Assembly (NCBI RefSeq): GCF_030272615.1
Contig: NC_081412.1
Span: 343,227,870-343,291,869, forward strand
From: Cryptomeria japonica
Lineage: Eukaryota; Streptophyta; Pinopsida; Cupressales; Cupressaceae
DNA: 64,000 nucleotides
Direction: 5' to 3'
The first letter of the stretch is position 1, and each line of letters begins with the position of its first letter. The position numbers and the translations under genes were made by a program. Below are positions 11,386 through 23,775 of the stretch, one piece after another. Below the pieces are notes generated by a model. That model was given only the letters and a program-made list of their open reading frames with translations. It did not search any database and was not told the DNA's origin.

Positions 11386-12546
11386 TTAAAATGAATTAAA
11401 AAATTAAGAAATGCGCAGGCTAAAGATTGATCACTTACTATTGGGTCGTAGTTCCATGGTCAATTATGACATCTCTAGCGCTCAAATCGATGCTCCTGAA
11501 TCAAAATTACCATTTTTCTTCGCAGGAGGGTTTTTTATAATTTCAAACTTTGATTGGTAACAATGAATTGAAAATGACACATTGAACCCCTTATATAGCC
11601 CAAACCCTAATTTTCAACTTGCTTTGATGGACATAAAATTTGTACCCTAAGCAAAATCGACTGCCCTGAGTCCATTTTTGGGATCAAAATCAAAATCTGA
11701 CGTCAATTCTCTAGTCAAAATTTCATGATGTTGACCACTTAGCACTTTCATCCTCGAGTCCATTCTGAATCATTTTGCACTCAATTCTAATTTTCAAATT
11801 AACTCTATTTTTAATCTTCAGCGTCAATCTTCATGCTCAAATAATTATCATCGCTAAAAATTGCCTAAAATTGTTGTACCCTCGCTATCTTTCAATTTCG
11901 CTCCCGAGGGAGCATATACTCATTATCATTATTCAAAAGTTGAGAAATCTTTCAAATCCTCTTCACAAAGTCGAGCAAAAATATTTTCAAACAAAGAAAA
12001 TCAATCAAACCTTGTTACTAGGGGTATCTTAACTAAATCATGTTGTATCAAGTTGAGATTCTTTGATGTCAAATAAAGAAATATCTAGGGGCATAACAAT
12101 ATTTGTCCTTATCTGAATCAATCTTGAAATCGATGTTCAGTTTATTCACATCAAATCAAGCTGGACATTCTCTCTTGATCAATCGATTCTTGTTCAATCA
12201 AGTTTGGAATCGGTTTTATCTCTCACTCAATTGATTCTTGTTCGATCAAGTTCAGAATCAGTTACATCTCTCACTCAATCTAGTTCAATCAAGTCCTAGA
12301 TCGATGCTTGTTTCTTGATCAATCAAATTCAAGAATGATATCTCGCTCTTTATCGGTCCTAGTTCAATCAAGTTTAGGATTGGTATCACTTTAATCAAAT
12401 CTGTTCAGTTTCATCACTTCAAATCAAGTTGAACATCTCTCTCTTCATCAGTTTGTGATCCATCAAGTTCAGAACTTATTTCTATTTGACATCAACTATT
12501 ATTTGAACCAATGTGCTTCTCGGACATTAATTCAAAGAGGGGCAAA
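11386..12546 (+). other. F1 3' UTR, plus-strand copy 3 (no gene)
   Basis: Direct match to 3640-4754, beginning AAATTAAGAAATGCGCAGGC and running through the shared CTTATATAGCCCAAACCCTA block to the polypurine tract CAAAGAGGGGCAAA at 12533-12546. It carries no PMD gene because its upstream part is replaced by the inverted copy at the 11.38-kb junction. Confidence 0.78.
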
Positions 12547-12682
12547 TGTAATACCCTAAAATGGTCACCTAAACCATGGGCCCCTAATCTCGACAACATC
12601 ACCAAGGTCCTAACCAAATGGAAATTAAATCAACCTTGAGCCCTTGATTAATTAATTCTTCAATCATTAATATTTTTTTTTT

Positions 12683-14511
12683 CAATAAAAGTGGACAAGC
12701 CACTAAACATTTTTATTATATTTAGTAATTTTCACAACAGGTTCAAAAGGCATACCGATAGGAAAGAACCCGCAAGAAAACCTCTGGTTATTGCCTTAAA
12801 TATAAACCAAACTATACTACCCTTACAAAATAGTTGTTACATATCTGATTGATCATTAAATCTGCCCAAACCCATTCAATTGAAATATACAATGAGGTTC
12901 CATAGGACATTTCTAGATACAAAGTTAATCATCTGGTTATATCCACCAAAATATAGGCTCAAATGGTTACAAAATGAAGAGCTAGATATCAACAAATATC
13001 TCCTCGAGAAAATCATGCAAAGACACCAAGAAACCCATATGCTTTTACCAAATGGGGAGAAAAGATTCGTCAACCTAGCTTGTCAACACTGAATTAAACC
13101 AAAATTGTCCATATCTGCATCAAAAAAACATACCACAACTCCAAGATATCATAGAAAAGTAATCAGATATGTAAAAACCAAGTTCTAGTGCCTTCAACAA
13201 GAGGATTATTAGCTGCATCCGAAGGAGGAGCGACCATTAGAGGTAATTCTAGTCATGCAGGAGTAGAGAACAGAAATCTCAAAGAAAGTAATGAATGCAG
13301 AGCCTCAAAAACAACCCAAGCTTTGTCCACAAACTGAGCAGGAACCCAATTCAAAAGAAATTCCAGAGAAGCTTGGGTATCATCCATGGTATCACATATC
13401 AGCCCCATTCTTAATTCAAACAATAATTGACCATACCATCCATTACCCAAAAGCTCATGACGAGGAACAAAACCACTGTAATAGAGAGACCCCACATCAA
13501 AATGATAATTATCCAAAGCAGAAAAAACCATATCCCTATTACACAATGTTGGAAATATGAATGTGGAAACCAAGAGACAGACCAATTCAACATCAAGTAA
13601 AACATCATAACAAATTGTAACAAATCAAGACAAAATCTCATAATAAGAAATATCAAGACAAATTTCCAACCAATGATTCCCCAAAAGCTTGCAAATTTCA
13701 AAAGCCTACTTAGGAGAAAACATGTTAAAAACCTTACCAAGCCTTTCATAATTGTCCATATTTTCTTCCTCCAAAACCCCAAATTCGAGTACTACTCTAT
13801 ATATTCCAGAAGACAAGAGACTAGACATTTGCAGAAGTAAACACACCAAAAACCCATAGAATATGTGAAACAAAATGCAGCCTACCACAATCTAAATAAT
13901 CGAAGTGAAATGCACGGAAAGAAGTAATAAATGGTTTCCATCAACTTACCACCATGTCGATGACAAATTTTTTTGATAAAATATCATATCAGAATTACAA
14001 ACTGCATCGATGTGATATTTCACAATACATAACAACACTTCAAACTTGACAGTCATCAATGAAAGCTTAATGGGAGAAAACACATATGCCAACAAATGAT
14101 TACAAACATCATAGAATAATGCCAATCCTGCCACGACCGAAACTCACACAAAACAATCTTCAAGGTAGTACAGAGACATAATCAAACAATAATAACCCAA
14201 GTACGTACAACAAATAATACCTCACACATGCCAATATCCCTTATAAGATGAAAAAACATTATCTTGCACATGCCGCCACCCTTGAATGTATCATGATTAC
14301 CCACATCCTCACCATATGAATGACATCATATATGATGAATACATAAAATAGAAATACAATTTCTACTTCAAATACTAGACATGTACCGATAGTCATCCAT
14401 ATAGTGAACATGAACATAAGCCTGACAAATCAAGGAGGGCAAGAAAGGAACTTAAAAACACCAAGAATTAAATCATGTAAAAACCAGATAACAAAAGAGA
14501 CATGCAAAGCA
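12683..14511 (-). other. LINE 3' region, 1.8 kb, with short coding-like stretches
   Basis: Long 3' region between the RNase H stop and the poly(A) tail. I recognise no domain. Minus-strand frames of 60-120 codons with protein-like composition exist (for example LLGNGWYGQLLFELRMGLIC near 13400-13450 and LEEENMDNYERLGKVFNMF near 13750). They may be chance, the family's own 3' UTR, or transduced flanking sequence. Confidence 0.5.
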
Positions 14512-15204
14512 TTAAACAGTCTGAACTCCTTCCCAAACTTTAGAAGGAATTTCTTTAGAATCAACTATACGAAAATGTGCTTTGCTATCAATAGCTAGAT
14601 TAGCCAGAAAATCTGCCACTGTGTTAATTTCTCTATAACAATGACATATTAAGAAGGAATCAAACGAATATAACTTTTGTAAAATATGATCATGAAAATA
14701 TTGCAACTTCCAGCAACTCAATTTCTTCTTCATGACACTCTGAATAATTACCATAGAGTCACCCTCAATCACTATATTTTTTATCTTTAAAGAGATTGCC
14801 ATATCCAAGACAAAGGATAAAGCTTGATACTCCGCAAAATTACTAGTACTAATACCAATATTGTGACATTTAGCAAGGATGAGTTGCACATTATGATCAA
14901 AAATAGCCATCCCAACCCCTGCCTTCCTAGGGTTTCCCTGGGAGGCACCATCAAAATTAAGTTTGAAGTGTCCCCAAGGAGGAGTTTTCCACTTGGCCAA
15001 CAACTGCAACACAAAGGACTTGTTACTCTTGGAGACTGAACCATGAGAGGATAAGATTGAGAGGGATTTCCAAACCCTGGTAACCCTATTATCCCAATGG
15101 GAAAAGGAAGACTGATTACCCAAGTTCTTATAAATACATGACAAAGCAACCTCCAAAATAGAGGCTTCAATGTTTTGCAAAATATCCGATATAGAAGAGC
15201 ACAC
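14512..15204 (-). pseudogene. LINE ORF2 RNase H domain
   Basis: An open stretch of 230 codons at the C terminus of ORF2. The RNase H fold is recognisable from its acidic residues: Asp in NFDGASQGNP, Glu in AEYQALSFVLDMAI, Asp in IEGDSMVII and Asp in INTVADFLANLAI. All four catalytic carboxylates are present, so this is the best-preserved part of the LINE. The domain removes RNA from RNA-DNA hybrids. The stop at 14512 is followed by a 1.8-kb 3' region. Confidence 0.88.
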
Positions 15205-15243
15205 CTTTTTGAAAATCCTACTATTTCATTCAAGCCAAATATT

Positions 15244-15525
15244 CTAGAGGATAATAGAGGGAGAAATAACCCAAAGGCATGCATACAAAGATGATGCAAA
15301 CATGAGAGGCCAAGAGCAAAAGTGAGAAGCAAGATCCTTACCAATAACAAAACATAAACCTAATTTATTTAGCAACCAATTCCAACACTCATGAGCAAAA
15401 TAACAATGAAGAAATAGATGTGAAGAGGACTCGAGGTTCTTATTACAGAGAATACATGGAAAATCAACAATAATACCTAATCTATGCAACCTCATTCCTA
15501 TTAGAACTCTATCCTGGACAACCAA
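15244..15525 (-). pseudogene. LINE ORF2 zinc-binding region after the RT (zf-RVT)
   Basis: The segment shows the Cys/His spacing of the zinc-binding region between RT and RNase H in plant LINEs: RLGIIVDFPCILCNKNLESS, then HLFLHCYFAHECWNW. It reads in one frame for 93 codons and is joined by frameshifts to the RT upstream and the RNase H downstream. Confidence 0.8.
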
Positions 15526-15529
15526 CCAA

Positions 15530-17343
15530 GTAAAAGCTCCAGCTGTAGGTAAACAAGCCGAGTGCTAGAAAAACTTATAAGACCAATAAGAACAAGTTTT
15601 AGTAGGTAAAAGGGAGATATAACCATCCTTAACAGAATACTTTCTAGAGACATTCCCAGTCCAAATAAGTTCATCCTCAGAATCCAAGAGAGTGAAAAAC
15701 CTCTCACCCATAATCTTATCAAACTCTGCTTTCAAGTGCAGATCCACATCAAGGAATCAATCGACTTTCATTTGGCCAATTTTAGAGGACCATTCTGAAC
15801 AATATTAAAATAGTCCGCCACAAAAAACACCCCAAAGAGAAGTGAGGATTGCAATCAAGGGAGACCAATCTCTAATGCTAATCAAGGAACAATATCCATT
15901 CCATGATTCATCCCAAAACCTATCTTTCTTCCATTATGAACAACCCATGAGAGACGGGGAATAATAACAGCTCTACATTTACATAAAAAATTCCAAATGA
16001 CAGAACCAAAAGGCAAATTAGAAAATTTAAAAATAGTCTACCTGGGACCATTATTCAGATATTTAACAAACATAACTTGAGCCCACAGAGAGTTTGGCCT
16101 ATCATAAAGTTTCCAGACCAATTTAGCCCCTAAAGCTAAATTTTGATTCTCCAAATTACGAACATCAGTACCACCTAATTCCTGAGGAAGACAAATCTTA
16201 TCCCAAGCTACCAAAGGCAGCCTCTTTTTGACATCCTTATTGTTATTCCAAAGACATGACCTTAGAATATCTTGCAAGTTTACAATAATAGATTTTGGTG
16301 ATTTTAATACTAACATTAGATAAATAGGAATAGCATTCACAACAAATTTAATTAACATCTATTTACCATCCAAAGACAACCATTTATGGTTCCAAGAAAG
16401 AATTCTTTTCAAAATGACCAAAATGACCTTATCCCAAAAACCAAACTTATCTTGCTTAACAAAAAAAGGAATCCCAAGATACATACATGGCAGATTACCA
16501 ATCTGAAAACCCCAGAAGGAATGCAATCTCTTCTAAATGAGCAGTGAAGTATTAAGGAATTTTTTTTTTGACTTATCAACATTTACTTTCTGGCCGGAAA
16601 ACAAAGCATACTCTTGAATTGTTTTTGAAATTATTCTAGCCTCTGCTAAAGAGGCATGACCAAATAACAGAGTATGATCAACAAAGAGACAATGAGAAAT
16701 ATTTTGAGGATAATTTTGAATCATAATACCTCACCAAAGACCCCCCGATCTAGCAACCCTGATAGCCCAACTAAAGGATTCAACAAGAAGAATAAACAAA
16801 AAAGGAGAAAGGGGATCTCCTTGCCTCAAACCTCTAGAAGAAGAGAAGAAACCACAAGGAGAACCATTCAAAATTACTGAAAATCTTGCATAAGATATAC
16901 ATGAGTGAATGCATTTTACCCAAGCATAGGAAAAACCCAACTTCAATAGAACCCTACACAAAGCTTGCCATTCTACTCTGTCATAGGCCTTCATCATATC
17001 AAGCTTGAGAATCATGGTCGAAGATTTTTGGGAGGAGATAGAATGCAACACCTCATGCACCACAATTGCACCTTCTGTAGTTTCCCTCCCTGGAACAAAA
17101 CCTCCTTGCTCCAAGAAAATAATCTTAGGTAAAATCTTCGCTAACCTTATAGAAATTGCCTTAGTGAATATTTTATATAAGGTATTACACAGAGCGATAG
17201 GCCAGAAGTCAACAAAAGACTTTATATTCTCTTTTTTAGGAATAATTGAAATCAAAGTTGTATTCAATTCTTTCAAAATAGACCTATTCTGCCTAGCCTC
17301 CTCAAGAGCCAATAAGACTTCATTTCCAACAAAATCCCAACAT
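15530..17343 (-). pseudogene. LINE ORF2 reverse transcriptase (5'-truncated)
   Basis: Reverse transcriptase of a plant L1-type LINE, reading down from 17343. Motifs in order: PIALCNTLYKIFTKAISIRL, QGGFVPGRETTEG, the KLDMMKAYDRVEW box that carries a catalytic Asp, SRGLRQGDPLSPFLF, then FVDHTLLFGHAS near 16680. That last motif is normally F-A-D-D, so one catalytic Asp has become His. After that the frame breaks repeatedly. Thumb-region pieces follow (MLIKFVVNAIPIYLM, WDKICLPQELGGTDVRNL near 16190). The element begins inside the domain, so the fingers are partly missing. Non-functional. Confidence 0.88.
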
Positions 17344-18544
17344 TTCTTCAATCATTAATGTTAGATGGCAATTTAACCACTCTTAATTCATTCCAAGTAA
17401 ATCATTTTAATCAATTATCATATTTATTTAATTAAATATCCTAACATATTTAATTAATAAATAAATTTGCCATTTAATCATTGAAAAAGGAATTAATCAC
17501 AAAAAAAGGAATTAATTACAAAAAGGGAATTAATAAACAAAAAAGAGAATTAATCTACAAAAAGAAATTAATCATAAAAAGAGCAATTAATCTGCAAAAG
17601 AAAGAGTTAAATTGAAACAAAAGAAAAGAATTAAATTTTGAGAAGAAATCAAACTTAAGATGTTTCTTTTTCTAAAAATGAGATAACTTGAGAAAGTAGA
17701 AAAGCAATTAAATTGAATTAATCATTTTCTCTAAAATTAAAACTCAAAGCTTTTGAGAAAATAAGTTCAGTTGGATTAAAAAGCCTTTTTCTAAATAAAG
17801 CATTCAATCAGATTATAAGTTAATCTAAAAATGAGATAACTTAGACTTATAATCTCAAAATGAGAAAATTGAATTGAATGCATTTAGATTATAAGTTAAT
17901 CTAAAAATGAGATAACTTATAATCTGAATGCATTCAATCAAGTTATAATTGGAATCTATCTCAAGATTAACTTAATCTGATCTCTCAATTATTTCAGTTA
18001 TCCTGAAATATGATTTTTCTTGAATAATCTTAACCACTCATTGCTAATCAATCTTGACCGTTGGTCTCTCTTTTGAGTCTCTATAAATTCAGCCTTCATC
18101 TCTCATTTAAAACACCCTAGAGATTTATTGTTATTATGCAATTTTTTCTCTGGAGTCATTGAAAATTTTGTGCTTTGAGATTATTGCATCTTAGTTTAGC
18201 TTTTTGCATACTTAGTTTAATCGTTATTGCTTGCATATCTAGCTTAATATTTATTCATCTAGCTTAATCTTGTATATATATCTTAATCTTGCATCCATTT
18301 AGCTTATTCTTGTGCTCATATAGATTAAATCCTTCGTCTTGGTGTAGTCCAACCACTGGTATTGCTTATACAAATATGAGAGCAAGTCTATACTCGCATC
18401 TTTTAGAAGTCAATAGGTCGATTTGTTATGGTTTTTTATATTCATGATTATATCTGTCTAACCATGCATGCAATTACTTAATTGAAGTGTTGTGTCTTAC
18501 AACTTGCAAATACTTATCCACTTTTCACTCACACATAATGAATC

Positions 18545-19100
18545 TTATGTAAAACTGTTAGTAAGTATAGTAAAGATTGGCATACTTAATTGATCTATGC
18601 ACTATGGGCCTATCAGATAAGTATATGTACATCAACGAGAACAATTGCGTTATAATCTCGTGTATTTCATTGACGCAATCATGCCATTAGAGTTGGAAAT
18701 TCCTTATTTGTGGATTTCCCTTGAAGGGCTTATTGACAATGACTCTTATTGTACCCTTTTTCTTAACTAGCTTGAGCTATTAGATGAGCACTGTCTAAAG
18801 GCCCCTCAACATCTCCAAGCATATCAAAAATCTTTATCTAAACTATATAACCAAAGTGTCCTTCCTTGAATATTCAAAATAGGCGACCTAGTTCTTTATG
18901 AGAATTAGAAGAATGTTAATGCACCACCTGACCAAAGAGGGAAATTTAGCCCAAATTCATTAGGTTCGTACATAATCACCTTTATTTATGGATTTGGTGC
19001 TTGTAGTTTTTCTCATATGGATGGCACACCTCTTAAAGAGCCTATGAATGCTCTGTTTACCTATTTCGATACTATGCATAGAAAGACTTTATGTGTCATG
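18545..19100 (+). pseudogene. F4 gypsy integrase, C-terminal fragment
   Basis: A heavily decayed stretch that still aligns with the F1 and F2 integrase ends. The bases around 18570-18620 match the [17 protein letters not shown] region. Later frames give LLDEHCLKAPQHLQAYQKSL near 18780-18840, KIGDLVLYEN near 18880 and QRGKFSPNSLGSYIITF near 18940. Many stops and shifts are present. It is more diverged than the F1 fragment at 2962-3503, so it belongs to an older element, whose 3' part continues to 20555 and resumes at 57534. Confidence 0.68.
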
Positions 19101-19212
19101 AGTATGACGCTTAGTTCTCTAAGGTTGTTTTGTTAAGACATTTCTTCATCAACACAATTCTATATATCTTTGTGTTATGGAGTGATTATGCATGTGTGTG
19201 TGGGTGTGCATA

Positions 19213-19214
<2 letters not shown>
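19101..19214 (+). other. F4 UTR, nothing recognised
   Basis: Short AT-rich non-coding stretch between the F4 integrase remnant and the TG repeat. Confidence 0.4.

Positions 19215-19268
<54 letters not shown>
19215..19268. repeat. (TG)27 microsatellite
   Basis: An uninterrupted run of 27 TG units. It lies in the old F4 3' region, 110 bases before a second, more complex microsatellite. Confidence 0.97.
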
Positions 19269-19269
<1 letters not shown>

Positions 19270-19378
19270 TACATGAATCCTCTATATCTCAAAGGCATGT
19301 GTACAAAGATTATCATAGGGTTTAATTACGCATGTGCACAACATATGTAATTAAATCATATACATCAATCACATGAGT

Positions 19379-19676
19379 ATACACACACACACACACATAT
19401 ATATACACATATATACACATATATAATATGTACACATATGTACACATATGCATACATGTGCACAGATGTGTACACATGTGTACAAATATGTACATATGTG
19501 TATATATATGTATATATGTGTATATCTATATATGTATATATATGTATATATATATATAGATAGATATATACATATATATACATATATAGATATACACATA
19601 TATACATATATATACATATATACATATATATACATATATAGATATACACATATATACATATATATGTATATATGTC
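19379..19676. repeat. Compound (CA)/(TATACA) microsatellite
   Basis: About 300 bases of alternating purine-pyrimidine repeats based on CA, TA, TACACA and TATATG. Long apparent frames of Tyr/Ile/Cys on both strands here are only the repeat and encode nothing. Confidence 0.95.
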
Positions 19677-19829
19677 AATGTCTAGTCTCAATATACATGC
19701 ATCACATCACTATAAAAATATGTGATGCCAGCGTATGTGGCTATGAAACTATATTAGTATAATTATATATCAAAATAATGTTGTACATCACTATCAAAAT
19801 ATGAATCTGTACAATATCAAAACTATTAT

Positions 19830-20555
19830 CAGGACCCTCTGGGGGAATGCGTCCCTGAGCCTCCTCGTGTTGGAGGATCCTAATCTCAGTGTGAAGGCTA
19901 ATGAATAGATATGGAATGTGACCTCAAGGTTGTGGTGCTCCATGAGCGGATTCCTCTCATCTCTCCTTGCAGCTCTTCCACCATCATTCTTTGAGTCATC
20001 AACTCCTCCCTTAGGGTGGCCTCCTATTGTTGCATTGCATCAAGATCTTTCGTCAACTGGCACACTTTGGGATGATCGAGATCACCAGTTGTGTCATGTT
20101 GTGCCACCAAAACCTGTTGATGGAGGTCAGTGACCTATCTCAACATAGCATCACATGCCCTCTCGACACTCTCAGGTTACGTCACAACCTAGTCTCTCTC
20201 TCCAATGATAGTCTGTAGCTCCAATAGGGCCTGGTCCCTTGATCCCATCACTATAGCCAGTTGTGTTGCTCCCTACACTAGCTCTACTCGACCCTCCTCA
20301 TACGCTATCCTAAGTTGTGCTACAAGCTTAAATAGGTGTGCAAGTCTCCCCACCGACTAGAGTGGGTAGTATGAATCTAAGGTAGGACCTTGGATATAAA
20401 CAACAATATCTAAGAGTTCCTGTTGGATGAAGCTCAACCACTCAGCAACACCCTCTGCGATCACAAATGATATATGCAACTAGATCATACCATGTATATA
20501 TTATATATGAAATCAAAATAAAATAGCTATATTATACACATTGAAATCACAAAAC
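19830..20555 (-). pseudogene. PMD protein gene, copy P4, C-terminal part (F4 cargo)
   Basis: On the minus strand a decayed reading gives a coiled-coil-like stretch near 20100-19930 (CQLTKDLDAMQQ, then EATLREELMTQRMMVEELQG). It corresponds in place and type to the coiled-coil tails of PMD copies P2 and P3. The N-terminal part of the same gene lies at 57534-59175, beyond the F1 element that inserted at 20556/57533. Many stops. Assignment rests on position, orientation and the coil, so it is inference supported by the clearer PMD motif on the other side. Confidence 0.55.
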
Positions 20556-20560
20556 ATAGC

Positions 20561-21694
20561 TATAATACCCTAAAAAATGGTCATCTAAACCATGGGCCCC
20601 TAATCTCGACAACATCACCAAGGTCCTAACCAAAGGCAATTAAATAAACTTTGAGCACATTATTAATTCTTAAATCATCAAATGTCACATGGCAAATCAA
20701 TTACTCAATATTAATTAAATATTTATTTAATTAATTGACTCATTCCAAGAAAATCATTTTTGATCAATTATCCTATTTAATTTATTAAATATCCTCGCAT
20801 ATTTAATTAATTAATAAATTTGTCATTTAATCATGCAAAAAAGGAATTAATTTATTACAAAAGAGGAATTAATTACAAAGCAAGAGTCGAATTGAAAATA
20901 AAATAAAAGAATTGAATTGAGAGAGAAATCAAACTTGAGATATTATTTCTTCTTCTAAATTTAGAACCTCAAATTGGAAAAGCAATTAATTGAATTATTG
21001 ATCATTCTCTAAAATTGGAACTCAAAGCTTTTTAGAAAAAGAAGTTCAGTTGCATTGAAAAGACTCTTTTCTTGAATAAATCAAAGATTTATCTATTTTT
21101 ATCACAAGTGCATGGAATTAATTAAATCTTATTTCCAATGCAACTTGAACTTCTAATTTAGATGCATTTCAATTAAACTATAATTGGAATCTATCTCAAG
21201 GTTAACTGGACCTGATTTCTCAATTATTTTCAATTAATCCTAAATTGATTTTTTTGTAATTCTCTATAAATTCAGCCTTCAGCTCTCATTCAAAACACCC
21301 CATAGATTTTTGAGAACACGCTTGGAGATTATTATTACACTGATTTTGCTCTGGAGTCATTGAATACATTGTGCTTTTTTAGATTATTTGCATCCATATT
21401 TAGTTTATTCCATTATTGCTTGAACTCGTTATTGCTTGAATTATTCATCCATCTTGCATCCATATGGTTTAATATCATATAGATTAAATCCTTCGTCTTG
21501 GTGTAGTCTAGTCACTAGTATTGCTTATAAAAATCTGAGAGCAATCTTATACTCACATCTTTTAGAAGGCAATTAGTTGCTTTGTTATGGTTTATTATTT
21601 ATTGATTATTGATTTACTAACCATACATGTAATGATTTAATTGAAGTGTTGTGCCTGCACCTATCAAACCTCTTTTCACTTTTTCACACACACA
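20561..21694 (+). repeat. F1 5' LTR
   Basis: A 1,134-bp LTR ending CACACACACA. TATAAAT at 21265-21271 in TCTCTATAAATTCAGCC marks the promoter. The first dinucleotide is TA instead of TG. A 22-bp AATTTATAACAAAAG-containing unit seen in the 3' LTR near 56700 is missing here, one of about 15 differences in the first 420 bases. Confidence 0.9.
21265..21271 (+). promoter_or_regulatory. TATA box of F1 5' LTR
   Basis: TATAAAT, about 430 bases before the LTR end. The identical box and flanks occur at 5568 and 57115 in other F1 LTRs. Confidence 0.65.
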
Positions 21695-21698
21695 TCTC

Positions 21699-21715
21699 TG
21701 GCACCCACTGTGGGG
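21699..21715 (+). other. F1 primer binding site
   Basis: TGGCACCCACTGTGGGG starts four bases after the 5' LTR, where the minus-strand primer tRNA anneals in LTR retrotransposons. I do not assign the tRNA. Confidence 0.75.
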
Positions 21716-23775
21716 CAGAAGAGTACATTTTTCGGCCTCCAAGACGAACCTTTTTTATTTTTCAGATTTTAGACTTTTTGGATTTTTGATCGTACAGCTT
21801 CTACGTCATATCGTACGACATTTCTCACAAGCCAAAATGACAAACTACAAGTGTCATATGAACTGAAATCCTGTATCGTACAATCTGGTAAACTATGTCG
21901 TACGATTCTGTATTTTTTTGGTTAAAAGGACAAAAAAGCAAATTTAATGATTCTGGTTTTCTATTCAGATTGGTTATACTGACGACTAGCCCTGGTTGTT
22001 TATCTGTCTACCTTAGAATTTTTCACAGCCTAATTAGTTTTTGCAGAATGATTGTCAAAGAATATGCTTGTCGCACAAAGACAATATGACTACTGATTCG
22101 TTGTCTTTGCAAGTTGCCTAAAGAGAATCAACCAAACATCGTGTATTCTTTAAATTCATTTTTAGGAACCTAAATTGCTATCTGGTTAAAGAACAAATCT
22201 GTATTTCATGTTTTAAGTAAATTCTGAGAGGTAGGAGAGTATGTTCTTGTTTTTTCTAGACAATCAGAAATCCAGACCCTTGAGGCATTTTCTTTGTTTG
22301 AGATTTGTACATCTTTAGCAGGCCTGCCCTCTCAAGGAGCTTAAAAACTCTTAAAGCCATTACGACCTGTGTGAGGGGAATGACCTAAGTGGGAATGAAT
22401 AAATGCCAAGTACTCCAACCCACTTTAAAATAAACATGATTTGATGAAAATCAAGTCAACGACAGTGCTCGGGAATAGCTCTCCTCAGTACCTTCGGGTA
22501 TATTGAACCTTGGTTTTCAAGGCTGGGAGACCTCTTAATTGAGTTTATACCTCGACACACCGAACAAACCCCTTACTAGATCCAATTAAAATTAGAAGCT
22601 ACCTGGTTCACCTCTGAAAGGGGGATAATCTTTGTGCAAGAGAGATAGTAACTCTCCCAAGATACTTGTCATTTCTTTCCCCCATTAGCATTTGGAGTCG
22701 GATAATACGACGTTGAGAATCCATTGCGTGAGACTCAACGGTCATATTTTGATTAGCTATTAAGTGTGTACCTGAGTCTACAAGAAAAGGTTTTCTTCTC
22801 TCACCAAATTCTATAGGGATTGCATGCTATGATTGGAGTTACTATTCATACTACGTGTTTTCTGTATTTTCATCCCTCAAACTAAAATTAGAATACCAAA
22901 ATTGGAGAAAACAAGAAACAAATCAGTGATCAAAAACTCTGTCTGTGTCAGAACTAGTCCATCCTAAGTCAAAATTCTATCCAAAACTAGTCTATCCTAG
23001 TCAAAACTCAGTCCATCTTAGAATTGGTCATACACAATTGTCATACTCAGCTATTGAAAAACTCAAAAGTTTTATCTTTGTCCTGAGAACAGTCGTACGA
23101 ATCTGATAATTTATCATCCTACTTCATATCATGTGTTGTACGAGTCTATTTATTTGTCGTCTAAGCTCAATCCTCTATCGTACAAATCCTAATACTCTGT
23201 CGTATAAATCTGAATCTTGTGTCGTACGATATAGAATTGCACTGAATCTTTTGTCGTCCTAGACATAGCCATCTGTCGTATGGTACTAGGCAACACTTGT
23301 ACGAAACAAAATTGTTGTCGTCCTGAAGCTATTAAATTGTTGTCGTGCTTAGTAAAACCTATTGTATGAATCTCTGATTTTGTCAGTACAGAGTAGTCAG
23401 ACTTGCCTAAAATAGTTTACAGCAAACATAATACTGGTTATCATCATCTTAAGCATAAATGGATCAAGACAGTGTACCTCTGCCATTTGTATTGCACGAT
23501 TTGGCTGATCATCTTTCAGCTAGTTCAATCAACTACTTATCAAACCTAAGTCACTTAGATAACGTCTTATATAGGATAGATCATTCCTGAAACCAGACCG
23601 AATCTTAGTCACTACTCTCGAATCAACTTAGATAAACGTCTTATACAGGATAGATCTTTCCTGAAATCAGACTAAATCTTAGTTGCTTCTCTCAAACAAA
23701 TATGTTAACCGAACAACTAGCTCTGAATTTGATCTTGACCTCTGCATCACAAACAATTTTAGGTCACACTAATCC
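21716..23775 (+). other. F1 leader (5' UTR) with TCGTACGA-type repeats
   Basis: About 2 kb before gag with no convincing gene. Two clusters of a short palindromic motif, TCGTACGA and one-base variants, lie at about 21785-21910 and 23090-23370. The middle (about 22235-22700) resembles the F2 leader at 26830-27330: both have GTAGGAGAGTATG, CAGAAATC(C/T)AGA, GGCCTGCC and GGGAATGACC in the same order. That suggests a conserved RNA element such as a packaging or translation signal. Confidence 0.6.

Larger units (their letters stand above)
12672..17343 (-). mobile_element. 5'-truncated LINE with 16-bp target duplication
   Basis: A minus-strand LINE of 4,672 bp inside F1 LTR 3. Perfect 16-bp direct repeats TTCTTCAATCATTAAT flank it at 12656-12671 and 17344-17359. 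The equivalent uninterrupted site is seen in LTR 1 (TTCTTTAATCATTAATGTTA near 4864). The 3' end is at 12673-12682 as a run of ten T (minus-strand poly(A)), with an AATAAA-like signal just before it on the minus strand. The 5' end is truncated inside the RT domain, so ORF1 and the endonuclease are missing, as in typical incomplete target-primed reverse transcription. Confidence 0.93.
12547..18535 (+). repeat. F1 LTR 3, split by a LINE
   Basis: It starts TGTAATACCCTAAAATGG at 12547 and ends CACTCACACA at 18535. Without the LINE (12672-17343) and one 16-bp target copy it is 1,301 bp. The second part contains a duplicated block around 17800-17945 (ATTATAAGTTAATCTAAAAA twice). The TATAAATTC promoter block lies near 18080. 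After it the sequence switches to a decayed F4 integrase, so this F1 copy inserted into F4. Confidence 0.83.

Noticed and set aside
19365-19762. Long Tyr/Ile/Cys-rich frames on both strands
   Set aside because: They are translations of the CA/TATACA microsatellite and have no start context or domain.
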